Shown here: piece by piece, positions 47,101 to 53,821 of the stretch
Layout of the letters: each line of letters begins with the position of its first letter
Numbering within the stretch: the stretch's first letter is position 1
DNA from: an uncultured Lachnospiraceae bacterium
GTDB taxonomy: Bacteria > Bacillota > Clostridia > Lachnospirales > Lachnospiraceae
Assembly (NCBI GenBank): GCA_910583965.1
Contig: CAJUAE010000002.1
Location: 44,614-108,613 of the forward strand
Reading direction: 5' to 3'
DNA length: 64,000 nucleotides
Notes under the pieces: generated by a model
Told to the model about the DNA's origin: nothing
The model's database searches: none
The model's input: only the letters and a program-made list of their open reading frames with translations
Made by a program: the position numbers and the translations under genes

Positions 47101-48962
47101 TCTTTTCCGTCTTTATCTGTGACATGCTGTCCTCTGCGGATTTTAAATACTGGCTCATAAGACTGTGTGTTCTCATCTGCATCGCCATTATAGCTTACAC
47201 CCCAGAAGTATTTGTCGCCTTGCATAATGTCTGTCTTGGCTTCGTCTCCTGCCTTGTATACTTTGTAGCTTTTAATGGTTTGGAGCGCATTTTGTACTTT
47301 TGTGCCCTCCATATATTTGTCCGTATCTGTCTGAATATCACCAATATAGACATCAACCATGCCAACCGCAATTTTAATATCTGTTTCAGATGGATTGTAG
47401 TGTCCTGCATCTCCTGCATAAGAAATACGCAGATAATATGTACCTGCATCTTTCACACCCTCTGGAATCTTTGCTTCATCGCTCGGCGCTTCTTCCAATT
47501 CTTTTTTGTCAGCGTCAAGCCACTGATATTGAAGCTTCGCATCTGTTACTTTTTGCTCTTGTTCTATATCTGCGCTATTGTCCAACTCTACTACATATGG
47601 GTTAATGGCTTTTATAAGCGCTTCCATCTCTGGCTTTTCACCATACAGCCAACCAAAGTTTGTCCCGTCTGTCTGAATAGAATTTGCCTTAATCTCTGTG
47701 TCAACGCCTGATGCAACTTCGAGTTTTCTGCTAGTATTAGAAAGCGTATAATTATCTTTGTCTCGCAAAGTAATTTCTAATTTAACAGAATATTCTTCAT
47801 TCGACTTTATAACATCTTCTGCTTTCAAGGTACTGCCATCTACTTTTCCGTCGGCTGCGCGCTCTCTAACAATGCTGACAGCACAAGAAGCAACAAACGC
47901 TTCCTTGTTCAGGAAATCACCTTGTGAATCACCATTGATATTGGTTAAGCTTAACTGATACTCCTCTGTAATTGTCTCTGTTACTTCCTTTACAGTAGTA
48001 CCCGGTTTGATGGGACTAACATCATCATAGTTAACCATGATACTGCGAGAATCAATACGAAACGAAAGTGTTGTGGATGCTTCACTGCACACATTATCAA
48101 TTTTATCAAGCTTTATCTCAAGCTGATAACTGCCTGCACTATGTGGTATCCCGGCCAAATCTTTACCGTCAGCGCCCTTCCATGTACAATGAAGCTGCTT
48201 TGACAAATCTAAATTGTCCTTGCCCTCCAACTCTACCTTAAAGAAATAAACATCCTCACTATACGCATTATTATAGTACCCCTTCAAAATCTCTCCAAAC
48301 GGGTTCTTGTTGTCCGCATCATACAACGCAAAGATCGTATTGGTTTCGTCATCGTACTGCAAACCAAATTCTTCTATTGCGTTGCGCAGTTCTTCCTCGT
48401 CAATCACCACAGTCGCAGTCTTTGCTGTATTTTCTGTCTGATCTGCTTTCTCCATTTCTTCTGTGGCGTTTGGTTGTGTTTCTGTACTTGTCTCCTCGGG
48501 TGCTGTCGTTTCTTCAGAAACATTTTCCTCAGAAGTAATTTCCGCAAAACTTTCTTCTTCAGAACTGTTTTCCTCAGATTCTTTTTCTTCAGAATTGATC
48601 TCCTCAGATATACTTTCACTAGAAGTATTTTCTTCGACACTGGTTTCCTCAGAAGCACTTTCCTCAGAATTGTCTTTTGCTGGTGTCATTTCTTCTGCGT
48701 CACTGTCTTCTGACGTATTGTCATCTGCGTTTGCATCATCTGAATTAGAACCATCTGAATCCTTGTCACTCGAAGCACTGTCTTTTGAAACATCACTACT
48801 TGCATCGTCTGTGCTTTCATCCAATGTTTCGCTGTCAGCAGTAATTTCTTGTGCTGGCGATTCTGCTGCCAGTGCTGTAGCTGGCATCGACTGGAATATC
48901 ATTGCCACGCTCAATATAATTGGCAGCGCTCGCTTAAACAGTTTTCGTTTAAACATTTTCAT
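35121..48962 (-). CDS. Giant secreted modular surface protein, 4,613 aa
   Basis: One uninterrupted 13.8-kb gene. Signal peptide (about 1-33), then a Ser/Glu/Asp-rich stretch (about 34-170). Residues about 170-1450 are repeated Ig/MBG-like units (DAGTYYLRISYAG, DAGNYRLAINYTD, NGEYRLTVSADW). A Big_2-like domain lies near 1465 (VAYESSDEKVLTVSDSGYVTAIHTGKATVMAYA), a fibronectin-III-like one near 1600 (LEPNTQYTVYVRNV), and another Big_2-like near 2200. About 2220-4525 are some 23 tandem modules of about 100 residues with a core like KWLKFRPTKTANYTFELS, resembling PPC-type beta-sandwiches. The last 75 residues are Gly/Asn/Asp/Ser-rich. No sortase motif, S-layer domain or C-terminal membrane helix is seen. 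ATG 48962 behind AGGAAGGGGGA. Probably an adhesin or surface-layer-like fibre. Confidence 0.9.
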   Translation of the reverse strand: MKMFKRKLFKRALPIILSVAMIFQSMPATALAAESPAQEITADSETLDESTDDASSDVSKDSASSDKDSDGSNSDDANADDNTSEDSDAEEMTPAKDNSEESASEETSVEENTSSESISEEINSEEKESEENSSEEESFAEITSEENVSEETTAPEETSTETQPNATEEMEKADQTENTAKTATVVIDEEELRNAIEEFGLQYDDETNTIFALYDADNKNPFGEILKGYYNNAYSEDVYFFKVELEGKDNLDLSKQLHCTWKGADGKDLAGIPHSAGSYQLEIKLDKIDNVCSEASTTLSFRIDSRSIMVNYDDVSPIKPGTTVKEVTETITEEYQLSLTNINGDSQGDFLNKEAFVASCAVSIVRERAADGKVDGSTLKAEDVIKSNEEYSVKLEITLRDKDNYTLSNTSRKLEVASGVDTEIKANSIQTDGTNFGWLYGEKPEMEALIKAINPYVVELDNSADIEQEQKVTDAKLQYQWLDADKKELEEAPSDEAKIPEGVKDAGTYYLRISYAGDAGHYNPSETDIKIAVGMVDVYIGDIQTDTDKYMEGTKVQNALQTIKSYKVYKAGDEAKTDIMQGDKYFWGVSYNGDADENTQSYEPVFKIRRGQHVTDKDGKDSVVWESDYLADSDSLIKTKKEDDKEITYEYRIEFSGKKAVYGMSDVPVDINESQANYRVDVTAAALADNAFTINVEAATGPVIDVSKILENKDLTAKAEADKGSLKNPLTKVYDDKPLYNTKNDYKEATIKDRIDVPSTDLTYQWQKITGYTEIVNDDNSIDINVDENEDILFSNVEYASAPKDAGNYRLAINYTDSKTGAVSKTEYVYYTIQKEDILIEPKSSVPAYYGEYIGEYLDDIKIALQERTQSTESETAQESLIDYTISDFTEGKENGELANAASLLSELKYREKNENGALTWTVERKITEGDKAGSWYELQNGDTFVENGEYRLTVSADWQEETSLLQNYNNRYELDFKNEQIKDEQTGEYKLQTRYADKQSVAITPAQTQGIEVNFEVDWDKITQTTKVYDGETFDDAMLNAVKSAVKAYNTKTGAPIDPADITFGWEWVRRNRYDDEEYTSVGEKEAIHAGEYYLTLSVEKGEKYIGQKEIFDDRLEVYKKFVILPSELTVTPELKDEIKAETQILSTEVISEDDYYIYSARNNAKNVKNIIKSIAVTGNVADADKTYIFDKVRYYENSEISYPWCVGYKGMRLDVTDKTTGQLKTGYLRGDRAYNVSLDGEFQDETVWNSETQKSEYKFYGTDYTLKFATVSFKTVRASSHVGSVGIEDEIEDVEIRDSITKENDKFTHTITPREGIPYNYKEYNKEGKKVGGNYFAVHITAPLEYTDVQGAEDKVIYQNSIEKAGGYIYGVGVEDEWDSDYEDYFSTHRKYITAVFDAAKIAENENGVSFEITWEEGFTETFQITVPKNLLMEDLAKAVLPKSLAFNGASAKMTVGEGQQLDLKITKAQMADTICVAYESSDEKVLTVSDSGYVTAIHTGKATVMAYAAYQDQEDGTIKPFLDAKGNYAKAAKLNITVNKLSEVKKIKLEAHDTYAYIDYADVPDGYRREVYVLEGTNVPAAEFDEKINAVKNGNYNAFVAHLFITATERNAENAAGKKFWGKITGLEPNTQYTVYVRNVCALRNFPNGEQIDASEFAIAAKPAKLVTTKSQPEALNAYFKTVKGNQPVYGKTSIREDEKSLVVYDGSSEKYVYYIVDISAKSIKLDVEAEYWQKDQTDIHYADDKDYIWYPLALTKELQKDYINPKLTYYVTNDLSSSAPDNWKELGFVKAGDYYFLPTTSKATIDKSGKLSLKGNGVVYVFAYDAEKDKTSKPINLVIKTAVDSFAGKAIKMKVGNTINLRDYLTYKQGKIKLASYSGCNLEIQLEDTDNAFEIIPQVDEGSSVIYNYLIKAKRPTSKPLDLVVSDKTVKANGGNESITIKLSASALDPVKSLKAYDVYDTEGSIRFDYAGGMDSNLKFRIEVKDQTGKTLKNELIDTYDDHWKTFAYKNAAFYDALYHHNYSEHGEKYGFREYNAKKNTYTYYYDLKNLDGLGLTRQSSYTISVTAVYDGYDAKTVSTKIKTTNIPASKINAIDYDNQGKDEKNDGGGNITVYKDSNIGGNLLISYPLLKSGNTYTLDFADADSNARKMKTDTLTWKSSNTKVATIKANPGTFTATLKAVKKGTTQITVTSKITKKIVARWTIFVNAVGEADGYFGDNIFQDINDAELVDKLGADLLTLNNSMTFTLTNGEKKWVAFKAPSDGIYSAGTNGGSFIAYDSDSRPISNLGSSWTDQSMDKGEIVYFLVTAVNNSSKKPPQKASVTIRVSGTQYTALSIGENGVKVRGGDTIVFTAPEENVYTFTALDKNGKDVSDSILSNNKYKLFKKDEKKSISVNGSVSEEYTIKVTPAEQIKDGTKIDMKAGETKYYQFTAEESNEYTIYTTGATEKISNGILYDSNLYWLDDAVLKPSSDTDTNPKNIGFSARNLKKASTFYIALTAGAQDTTAAFKVEKAPKIGESFTIAQAGGTRTVVYTANKDGEYRFIADGTKAIIESVAVNDSFNYNNTVSWQGTLNKGDYVKLTVRAEDANTSVTVSCTPVEPITVRAGEAAKSVKVTNGLSQKIAFTALENGWYAFHFDKNTVQVSEATSNRRAITSGAEFYAKAGDVQTFTIKTLELTEQTVNVSVTKSPVEKLVDTTITLTKGKTYRYYWTAENEGLYDFTLDVTGADVFAARTEGAGEEDDHLATINGYYSKGETFYLTIMTDSDADGSFKAVITKQDAEELTSNVEKEIKVGANASKWVSFTSKWSEKVRYQYTKTNAEGFEFYESTGLGGDGDTEYYPFYTGSRVLRPGQKVYYRIENNNAEEKTIKLKIAPVLTKEINVAAGTGAVRGTDTIKAGTNGWYHFHAANAGRYNISVTSKTGDTTTEISYDNVFIYRDLTAEDDDYNFNVEPQIVNAEKDLYIKVFNDTATDAETTVTITDMAAAATPLELDASGKAAKTLTLKKGVTQYLLFNAKETAHYTLTAADQDKKTYTLPVKYYIDREEENDTSTPINAIQLNAGSTVLFAITTSEDVNVTVTLTKESVTELTNEPVSQTIKAGQTLYFRAKVGARDSRYFIETSGVAEGLELTYKFVSGGLIWNNGYADFVPSSSQEEVVFGLTASSTFDNTKTFQIKKGIVTPSPIKAGTPAESGELAAYHKVWYRFTPEKTGRYSIKASGAQVYQYNNGIKNSGNWIATPGEFIVTDEMVGKETIYAIYHTDTTAAKKTKLSIAEVTTVELTPEKPYTVDITKVELDEKIWLHFKAANDGRYTFTTSNTVAVSSMKWYKAIDDSTSNTEYFGSEYCMNADEEYYIAIPYRTKAEKNFDIRVSAITDSTAEAVNVSETAKELTMNAGEEKWLKFRPTKTANYTFELSNVESAQMEQYDNIAASGYTRVISNNYTYTFAANKTVYFKLNASSSLPDGIKPSIKITAEDMQALTEGANTIDKIAESETKYAFFTPSESAVYSFELTDSTDCSVQISGNGTRYETLSSSGEVKRFALDQEHPTYIKVEAYSTSAFAKILIKKAFSIGEMQVGDAKDVNLTRDSNIAFYKFTAPEDGVYIFDSNSKNTVYIYASDNIAEELLNPDSDSWYGRAGSSTIELKKGTVKYIRVAESRDNLSSSDEFTLTCKKAKETNFTGVDTINLNLKSGEPVLVRWTAGAKGNYQFGFRVTDGEQIKYIFCDSDMNGSYSSPSSNAYVKRYESSSLNGRNLILEASGRTQVEVSAQIVPRSISVGSTEEVTLDSSKRFEEFDFDMKGDTTYVFCTTGVDSAINSYIIDPETNDWYGGTTYYLGNERYWIYNTPDEYGKTYKFRVKLADWSNSGDTFSVTVYSYNNCGYYELNSNGLETSEYNVQSSGENWYQFSVNETSKYGFGASDSYVFMKLYRQNGSELELLGTKEPYYSSKIWSTLQQGDIVWLQTCYERYHSSGNYSINVTCDLQQTIDNNWTISESGGSKEINIDGEYETIIPLTFNELSDTTKYGFSLKSSYNSQNIEMALYQIIQDSDSDNVSKILLAEGQEISYAINPNDSYELCVSNYGTGYWSGTIRANIEYDLTLENNAKEVTVVDGSEAWFYFTVPEDGNYLFYGTADVQCDNYAELWVNNENVTEDDDGGSNNQFLIQWTLYAGDIVKLNTYRFGHNSEEITYTVHIEKVPEDYNSLAQMTIASSTDVSGLAVGETKKYRFIAPASKDNSNKVRYMFYSQMYNSSEGIELTANISLASEVSAYTLDTIQKDDNGNFYYIVELTPGRPYIFSITNNGNSDLSSTNVYAYQYTAVEGGNIGGSTQSASTAINGAAGAENWISYTVEEDGIYTFTVSDASDYGYLNLYQVEDSQLTQLKQQYFSSGNAEKIANIILNKGDQIILRIYQSSYQELTCNVQASWAIWEITSVESGSNTQSITTNTSGEEGKVWLTFDSSIPEGKYTISTANTSDTLTLYKNGEEVASTPDNNTEAQGNTVTFSYQRNENDVYQLGITATGSSVTLAITKEPESETPGEGDNSDGNGDGSDNNGDNTGDSGNAGESEGSGDNTGDNTNNGSGDTNNSDNTSNGATTGDGNNTDN

Positions 48963-48983
48963 AGTCCCCCTTCCTATTTCGGG

Positions 48984-49059
48984 TTGAGACCTGCACAGTA
49001 CAATGGCATTCCACGAAGGTTATGAGTGATGGATTGTCATTTTCCAATGCAGGTCTCAA
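48984..49059 (-). ncRNA. Structured leader of the giant gene
   Basis: In the 5' leader TTGAGACCTGCA and TGCAGGTCTCAA form a perfect 12-bp stem around a 52-nt loop with small internal pairings. It ends 22 nt before the ATG, close to the ribosome binding site. A minus-strand TATAAT about 80 bp upstream is a weak promoter candidate. It matches no riboswitch class I know. The remainder of gap 48963-49518 holds two terminators and no gene. Confidence 0.45.
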
Positions 49060-49218
49060 GTTAATTGTATTATGAGACTACCAGCACATGGCTCACCAGT
49101 TACCATAAAAAACGTGTTGACAGTATCATGAAGCTAATTATACTTAACATTTTTCCATTTGTAACCAGTTTTTATGTTAATTCTTATTCACATTTTTTTA
49201 CAGAAGCACACACTAAAA

Positions 49219-49248
49219 AAGCCGGAAAATTGTTGATTTTGCCAGCTT
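49219..49248 (-). terminator. Rho-independent terminator (distal)
   Basis: On the minus strand AAGCTGGCAAAAT pairs with ATTTTCCGGCTT, then TTTTTTAG. It is the second terminator after rlmD, about 110 bp below the first. Confidence 0.8.
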
Positions 49249-49357
49249 CTTCTATATTTTTATAACGATTGCACATATAATATGCACACATACTTTATTG
49301 TTATAAATCTCGATTATCTCATTTTTTCGTTGTTTCCTTATCCAAAGTTCATTCAAA

Positions 49358-49385
49358 AAAGATGAGTGCCAACACACGCATCTTT
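49358..49385 (-). terminator. Rho-independent terminator after rlmD
   Basis: AAAGATG-C-GTG and CAC-T-CATCTTT stem followed by TTTGAATG on the minus strand. Confidence 0.75.
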
Positions 49386-49518
49386 AAAAGCTTTATCACT
49401 TATTTAACCACAAACTCACTGCCTTCCAATAGTTCTTATCCTGCTAATGGAAGACTTGTCTTGATTAAAACAATTTAGACTTTTATCAATTATGATTGTT
49501 TTTTCCTTTACCTTTCCT

Positions 49519-50949
49519 CTATTTCCGGCATAATTGGACACAAACCTCGCAATGCACTGTATTGCAAAACATGTCCGCTCCACGGACACGCCGCAGCACA
49601 TAACCATTTGCACATAAATATTTTAAATCTCTTGCGAGCGTGGCACTGTCACAACTGATATAGACAATTCGCTTGGGCGCCATTTTTACAATTGTCTCTA
49701 AACAGGCGGCATCGCATCCTTTCCGCGGTGGGTCCACACAAATTACATCTGCATAGATTCCATCTTCTCTATAAAGTTTTGGCAATACCTCCTCTGCCTT
49801 TCCCATGTAAAAACGAGCATTTTTAATGCCATTGCGCTCTGCATTTGCACGTGCGTCCTTGACTGCCTGTTCTATAATTTCAATTCCGTAGACTTGTTTT
49901 GCCCGTTTTGCCATAAAAAGGCTGATAGTTCCAATACCGCAATAGAGGTCCCACACCGTCTCTATCCCTGTTAGCTCTGCATACTCCAATGCTAAACTAT
50001 AAAGCTTTTCTGTCTGAATTGGATTTACTTGATAGAAAGAAAGCGGCGAGATGGCAAATGTTATGCCGCTGTCATCTGCATAATATGTGTCTTTTCCAGA
50101 ATTTATACTTTCTATACTGCGCACATGTAACACATCTGTGATTGTATCACGTCCCCATAAAGTATGACACACTTTTCCCATAATCACATTTGTTCTGTCT
50201 CTATTAATATTTATTGAAATGCTTGTCATACCCTTTACTTTTATCAGTTCAGCAACTAGCTTGTCCATCTGTGGAAGCTTGTCCCCATTTAGAACAATAC
50301 AAACCATAAGCTCGCCTGTTGCAAATCCCTTACGTATCAGGACATGGCGAACAAGCCCTCTCCCCTCCTTTTCTGAGTAGGCAGTTACCTGATAGCGTTT
50401 CATATAATTTAAAATCATTTCCAAAATGGTTTTATTCTCTTTCACACCAAGTGCACAGTCTGTATTTGGTATGATTGTATGGGTTCTACCAACATAAAAT
50501 CCAGTTATCACATTCCCATTTTTGTCAGCTCCAATTGGAAACTGGGCTTTATTGCGATAGAAAAAAGGCTCCTCCATTCCTATTATTGGCTCCGTTATCT
50601 GTTCAATTAATTCTTGTGAGAACGCGCCAATCCTTCTAAGGTTGCTCTTTATCTTTCTCTCTTTAAACAATTGTTGTGCCTTGTAGTCCAATGCTTGTAT
50701 CTGACATCCACCACACTGCCTATGATAAGGACATTTGGGGTCAATTCGGTCTATAGAAGGCACTAGAATCTTTGTCAATCGCGCATATGCATAGCCCTTT
50801 TTTACCTTCATAACCTTTGCCTCGATCTGATCTCCAATCACAGCATCTTTCACAAAAAAAGTAAAGCCACTACTTTTTCCAATCCCCTCTCCATCCATTC
50901 CCATATCATCAATCTTTAATGTTATGATATCATCCTTTTGAAATTCCAT
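49519..50949 (-). CDS. rlmD: 23S rRNA (uracil-5-)-methyltransferase, RlmD/RumA type
   Basis: 476 aa. SAM-dependent m5U methyltransferase of rRNA (TrmA/RlmC/RlmD family). Order: TRAM RNA-binding domain (about 5-62), Fe-S cluster cysteines (CPYHRQCGGC, Cys73, Cys79, Cys82, plus one near NTDCALG), Rossmann SAM domain with DLYCGIGTISLFMA, DPPRKG, and catalytic Cys about 433 in YISCDSATLARDL. Which uridine (747 or 1939) is modified cannot be told. I start at ATG 50949, 8 nt after AGGAG; a GTG at 50958 is too close to that site. Third gene of an HtrA-like/YhaM/RlmD operon. Confidence 0.93.
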   Translation of the reverse strand: MEFQKDDIITLKIDDMGMDGEGIGKSSGFTFFVKDAVIGDQIEAKVMKVKKGYAYARLTKILVPSIDRIDPKCPYHRQCGGCQIQALDYKAQQLFKERKIKSNLRRIGAFSQELIEQITEPIIGMEEPFFYRNKAQFPIGADKNGNVITGFYVGRTHTIIPNTDCALGVKENKTILEMILNYMKRYQVTAYSEKEGRGLVRHVLIRKGFATGELMVCIVLNGDKLPQMDKLVAELIKVKGMTSISININRDRTNVIMGKVCHTLWGRDTITDVLHVRSIESINSGKDTYYADDSGITFAISPLSFYQVNPIQTEKLYSLALEYAELTGIETVWDLYCGIGTISLFMAKRAKQVYGIEIIEQAVKDARANAERNGIKNARFYMGKAEEVLPKLYREDGIYADVICVDPPRKGCDAACLETIVKMAPKRIVYISCDSATLARDLKYLCANGYVLRRVRGADMFCNTVHCEVCVQLCRK

Positions 50950-51000
50950 AGAGGTCACTCCTACTTGCTACAATTTTGCTATACAAAGCATTGATTACTT

Positions 51001-51945
51001 CTACTTCATTTTGCTAACTGCTAGATTGGACTCAAATAGCTTATTGTATCCGAGCCAACCGGTTTCCTTTGTAGATTCTAGTAGCTCCTTAAAGGTTTCC
51101 ATTTTGGCGTCTGTATTGTCAGCATAGCAAAGTGCAACCGCTTCTATAATTGCTGGTTTTTTTGGCGAACCGAACTCATATTCTCCATGGTGTGCTAAAA
51201 TACAATGTTTTAATTCCATTGCCAGCACTGGTGGAAAATCAGGAATCTCCTTAATTTTTTCCCCGAGCATTTCAGAACCAATTACAATATGTCCCAAAAA
51301 TTGCCCTTCATCCGTGTAATCATTTGCCGGAAATGCACTAATTTCTCTTGTCTTTCCCATGTCATGACAGATTGCTGCAGCAAGAAGCAAATCTCTGTTC
51401 AATATTGGATACTGTTTGCAATAAAAATCACAGAGCGCTGTAACACCAAGCGTATGTTCCAAAAGTCCACCTATAAATCCGTGATGTACGGTCTTTGCCG
51501 CAGAAGACTTCCGAAAGCTCTGCACGAATGTCTTATCTTCCACAAAAAACTTGTTTAACAATGCCTTAAGATATGTATTTTCAATACTTTCAATGTATGC
51601 CAAAAGCTGCGCATACATTTCATCATTATTTTTCAGGCTAACCGGCATGTAATCTCGCTCATCATATTCCCCAGCGCTGCATCTGCGAACACGCTTTACA
51701 TTGACCTGCAATGCACCATTAAAACTTGTCACATCTCCGTAAACCTCAATGTAATCCATCGCTTCAAAATCTGCAATTCCTACATTATTGGGGTCCCAAA
51801 TCTTTGCGTCAATTGTCCCTGTCTTATCCTGTAAAATTACATTGTCATAGTTCTTTCCATTTTTAGTCACTGCTGAACTCTTAAATTTGCAAAAATAAAT
51901 ATCAAAAACACGATCTCCATCTTTATAATCTTTAATGTATTTCAT
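51001..51945 (-). CDS. yhaM: 3'-5' exoribonuclease YhaM-type (OB-fold + HD)
   Basis: 314 aa. N-terminal OB-fold (about 10-85: YDNVILQDKTGTIDAKIWD, IEVYGDVTSFNGALQVNVKRV) and HD metal-dependent phosphohydrolase domain (HHGFIGGLLEHTLGV, AAICHDMGKTREI, HCILAHHGEYEFGSPKKP), the YhaM layout. In Firmicutes YhaM trims short RNA and DNA 3' ends. Start at 51945; it lies 32 bp after the HtrA-like gene and 51 bp before rlmD. Confidence 0.92.
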   Translation of the reverse strand: MKYIKDYKDGDRVFDIYFCKFKSSAVTKNGKNYDNVILQDKTGTIDAKIWDPNNVGIADFEAMDYIEVYGDVTSFNGALQVNVKRVRRCSAGEYDERDYMPVSLKNNDEMYAQLLAYIESIENTYLKALLNKFFVEDKTFVQSFRKSSAAKTVHHGFIGGLLEHTLGVTALCDFYCKQYPILNRDLLLAAAICHDMGKTREISAFPANDYTDEGQFLGHIVIGSEMLGEKIKEIPDFPPVLAMELKHCILAHHGEYEFGSPKKPAIIEAVALCYADNTDAKMETFKELLESTKETGWLGYNKLFESNLAVSKMK

Positions 51946-51977
51946 TTTCTCTAACTCCTATCCTTTCCTATAAGAAT

Positions 51978-53570
51978 TTATTCCTGTTTCTCCGGCTGAA
52001 CCACAAAATGCATTTCCTCAAAGGCATTGACACTTGCCCGCTGTACTACTATATTTATGCCATTTTCCGCGGAGGCATTCCGAAGTACATTCATATAATC
52101 TGCTGCACTGCGAATTTCCTGAGAACCGACCCGAACGACAATGTCACCTTTCTGGATGCCCTTTAACATTGCTGGAGAGTCCATATCGATATCAACAATA
52201 AATGCCCCTTGCGGGAGTCCCGTTTCTTTTCTTGTCTGTTCTGAGATATCTTGTACATAGATTCCAAGATAATTGATCGCCTCCCCGTTAGAAAGCTTTG
52301 TAATTAATCCTTTTAATTCTGTAATCCCTATTGCGGAGAGCAAATTTTTGGTGTCGTCATGATTATGGCTATTATCAATGATTCCTATCACTTCCTGCTC
52401 CATGTTCACAAGGATTCCACTGGGATTGGTTCCAGCATAAATGTCTGTTGTCATCAACTTATATTCGCTGTCTGCCATTGTAACTACATTTCCCTTAGAA
52501 GTAACCATTCCATAGCAAACATTGTCTTTATAGCCAAATAAATTGCCAATCGCAATAACTGGCGTTCCTGTCATTCCTGAAGAAATAGAACTTCCCAGAG
52601 TTGCGACTGTCACAGATGCCAAGGTATCTGCCTCAATAAATTTCAAATCCACTGCCAAGACTGCAAGGTCTGTATTTTTATCATACTGTTTGATTACTGC
52701 ATCGGCCTCCATTCCATCACAGAAGCTAATGCGAATTGTCTCTGCATCATTTAGCGAAGATTTCTTGCTAAGAATCAAAAGTTCCCGATTATTGTTTGCA
52801 ATAACAACGCCTGCCGTCGTCCCCTCACTCTGGTAAGTATTGTTAAACCAATCCACATCGGAATGCACTGCTGTGACTGTCACCATACTCGACTCCATCT
52901 CGCGATATACCTTGTAGAGCTCCTCATACTGTGTTTGGTATGGTTTTAGTGGTTCAATTGGCATTGACTCCACTGTCGAGGATTCTTCTGACGGTGTATT
53001 GTTATGGCTTCCACTAATATTTGCATACTCTACAGAAACTTCTTCTCTACTTTCTCCTTCCCCGGAGCCTCCTTCCATAGTATTTTCTTTCTCAAGATTT
53101 TCTTTTGTCGATCTATCTTCTCCAGAGTGTTGCTCTTGACTATTTTCTTCTTTGGAAGAAGATTCTGTCGATTCAGAAATTGTCGTACTTTGCTCCTCAT
53201 CTTTTTTTCCTTCTGAAGAAATCGTCTGTGCTTCTGTCTCCTGACTGGTAGTCGTTCCCTCTGTCAGCATATCCTCCGGTCGCATCTCATCCTTCTCCTG
53301 TGGAAATGTCACAATCTCAGGCTGCTCCTCTGGATACAACCAGTTGTTGAGAATCGGTTCCAACAACAGAAAAGATAAGCAGGCCAACACACCAAACAGC
53401 ACTGCAAGAGAGGCCGTAATCACCATTCTTCTAAAAAGTTTCTTTTTGTTAATTGGTCGTTCTTTTATCTTTTCTTGAAGAAACTCAAAGTCACTTGCCG
53501 TCTCTGGAAATGTTTCTTTATTTTGCGAATCAAGCGTTTCACTTTTATCATTATATTTATTCTCACCCAT
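51978..53570 (-). CDS. Membrane HtrA-like protein with degenerate protease domain and PDZ
   Basis: 530 aa. Cytoplasmic N-terminus, one transmembrane helix (about 48-70), a Ser/Glu-rich linker (about 95-205), then a trypsin-like domain (about 220-410) and a PDZ domain (about 425-520: GAFIVDIDMDSPAMLKGIQKGDIVVRVGSQEI). In active HtrA the His lies in ILTNAHV and the Ser in GNSGG; here the matching stretches read ILSKKSS and TNPSGIL, so His is replaced and Pro stands at the Ser position, while the Asp in DLAVL is kept. It is probably a non-catalytic binding or sensing protein. Start at 53570 after GAGG. Confidence 0.85.
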   Translation of the reverse strand: MGENKYNDKSETLDSQNKETFPETASDFEFLQEKIKERPINKKKLFRRMVITASLAVLFGVLACLSFLLLEPILNNWLYPEEQPEIVTFPQEKDEMRPEDMLTEGTTTSQETEAQTISSEGKKDEEQSTTISESTESSSKEENSQEQHSGEDRSTKENLEKENTMEGGSGEGESREEVSVEYANISGSHNNTPSEESSTVESMPIEPLKPYQTQYEELYKVYREMESSMVTVTAVHSDVDWFNNTYQSEGTTAGVVIANNNRELLILSKKSSLNDAETIRISFCDGMEADAVIKQYDKNTDLAVLAVDLKFIEADTLASVTVATLGSSISSGMTGTPVIAIGNLFGYKDNVCYGMVTSKGNVVTMADSEYKLMTTDIYAGTNPSGILVNMEQEVIGIIDNSHNHDDTKNLLSAIGITELKGLITKLSNGEAINYLGIYVQDISEQTRKETGLPQGAFIVDIDMDSPAMLKGIQKGDIVVRVGSQEIRSAADYMNVLRNASAENGINIVVQRASVNAFEEMHFVVQPEKQE

Positions 53571-53821
53571 TTTGTCACTGCCTCGCTGATCTGTTTATAA
53601 CAATTTCTATAATCTATGAAACTGTTACGCCTTTTTACCTTTTTCTAGTATAACGGATAGTGTTCTTATGGTCAATGTGTTTGTTACTATTTATGGTCCA
53701 AAAGACTGTTTATCGTTACGTTTTGCAGATTGGGAATGCACTTTACGATACATTCTGTGAGAACATAATTTTCAAGCATACCTAGAACAAAATACTGCGT
53801 TAAACTGTAATTAAAAATACC

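Noticed and set aside
47124..47711. 195-codon plus-strand frame inside the giant gene
   Set aside because: Antisense shadow of the 4,613-aa frame; composition biased to Cys, Phe and Ile, no motif.
48463..48987. 174-codon plus-strand Ser-rich frame over the 5' end of the giant gene
   Set aside because: Complement of the Ser/Glu-rich repeats; repetitive Ser/Leu/Phe only.
48984..49059. Invertible phase-variation switch upstream of the giant gene
   Set aside because: Inverted repeats are only 12 bp with 52 bp between, no recombinase gene nearby; an RNA stem is simpler. Kept only as a note in the leader finding.
48984..49160. c-di-GMP or cobalamin riboswitch before the giant gene
   Set aside because: Conserved words of these classes are not present.
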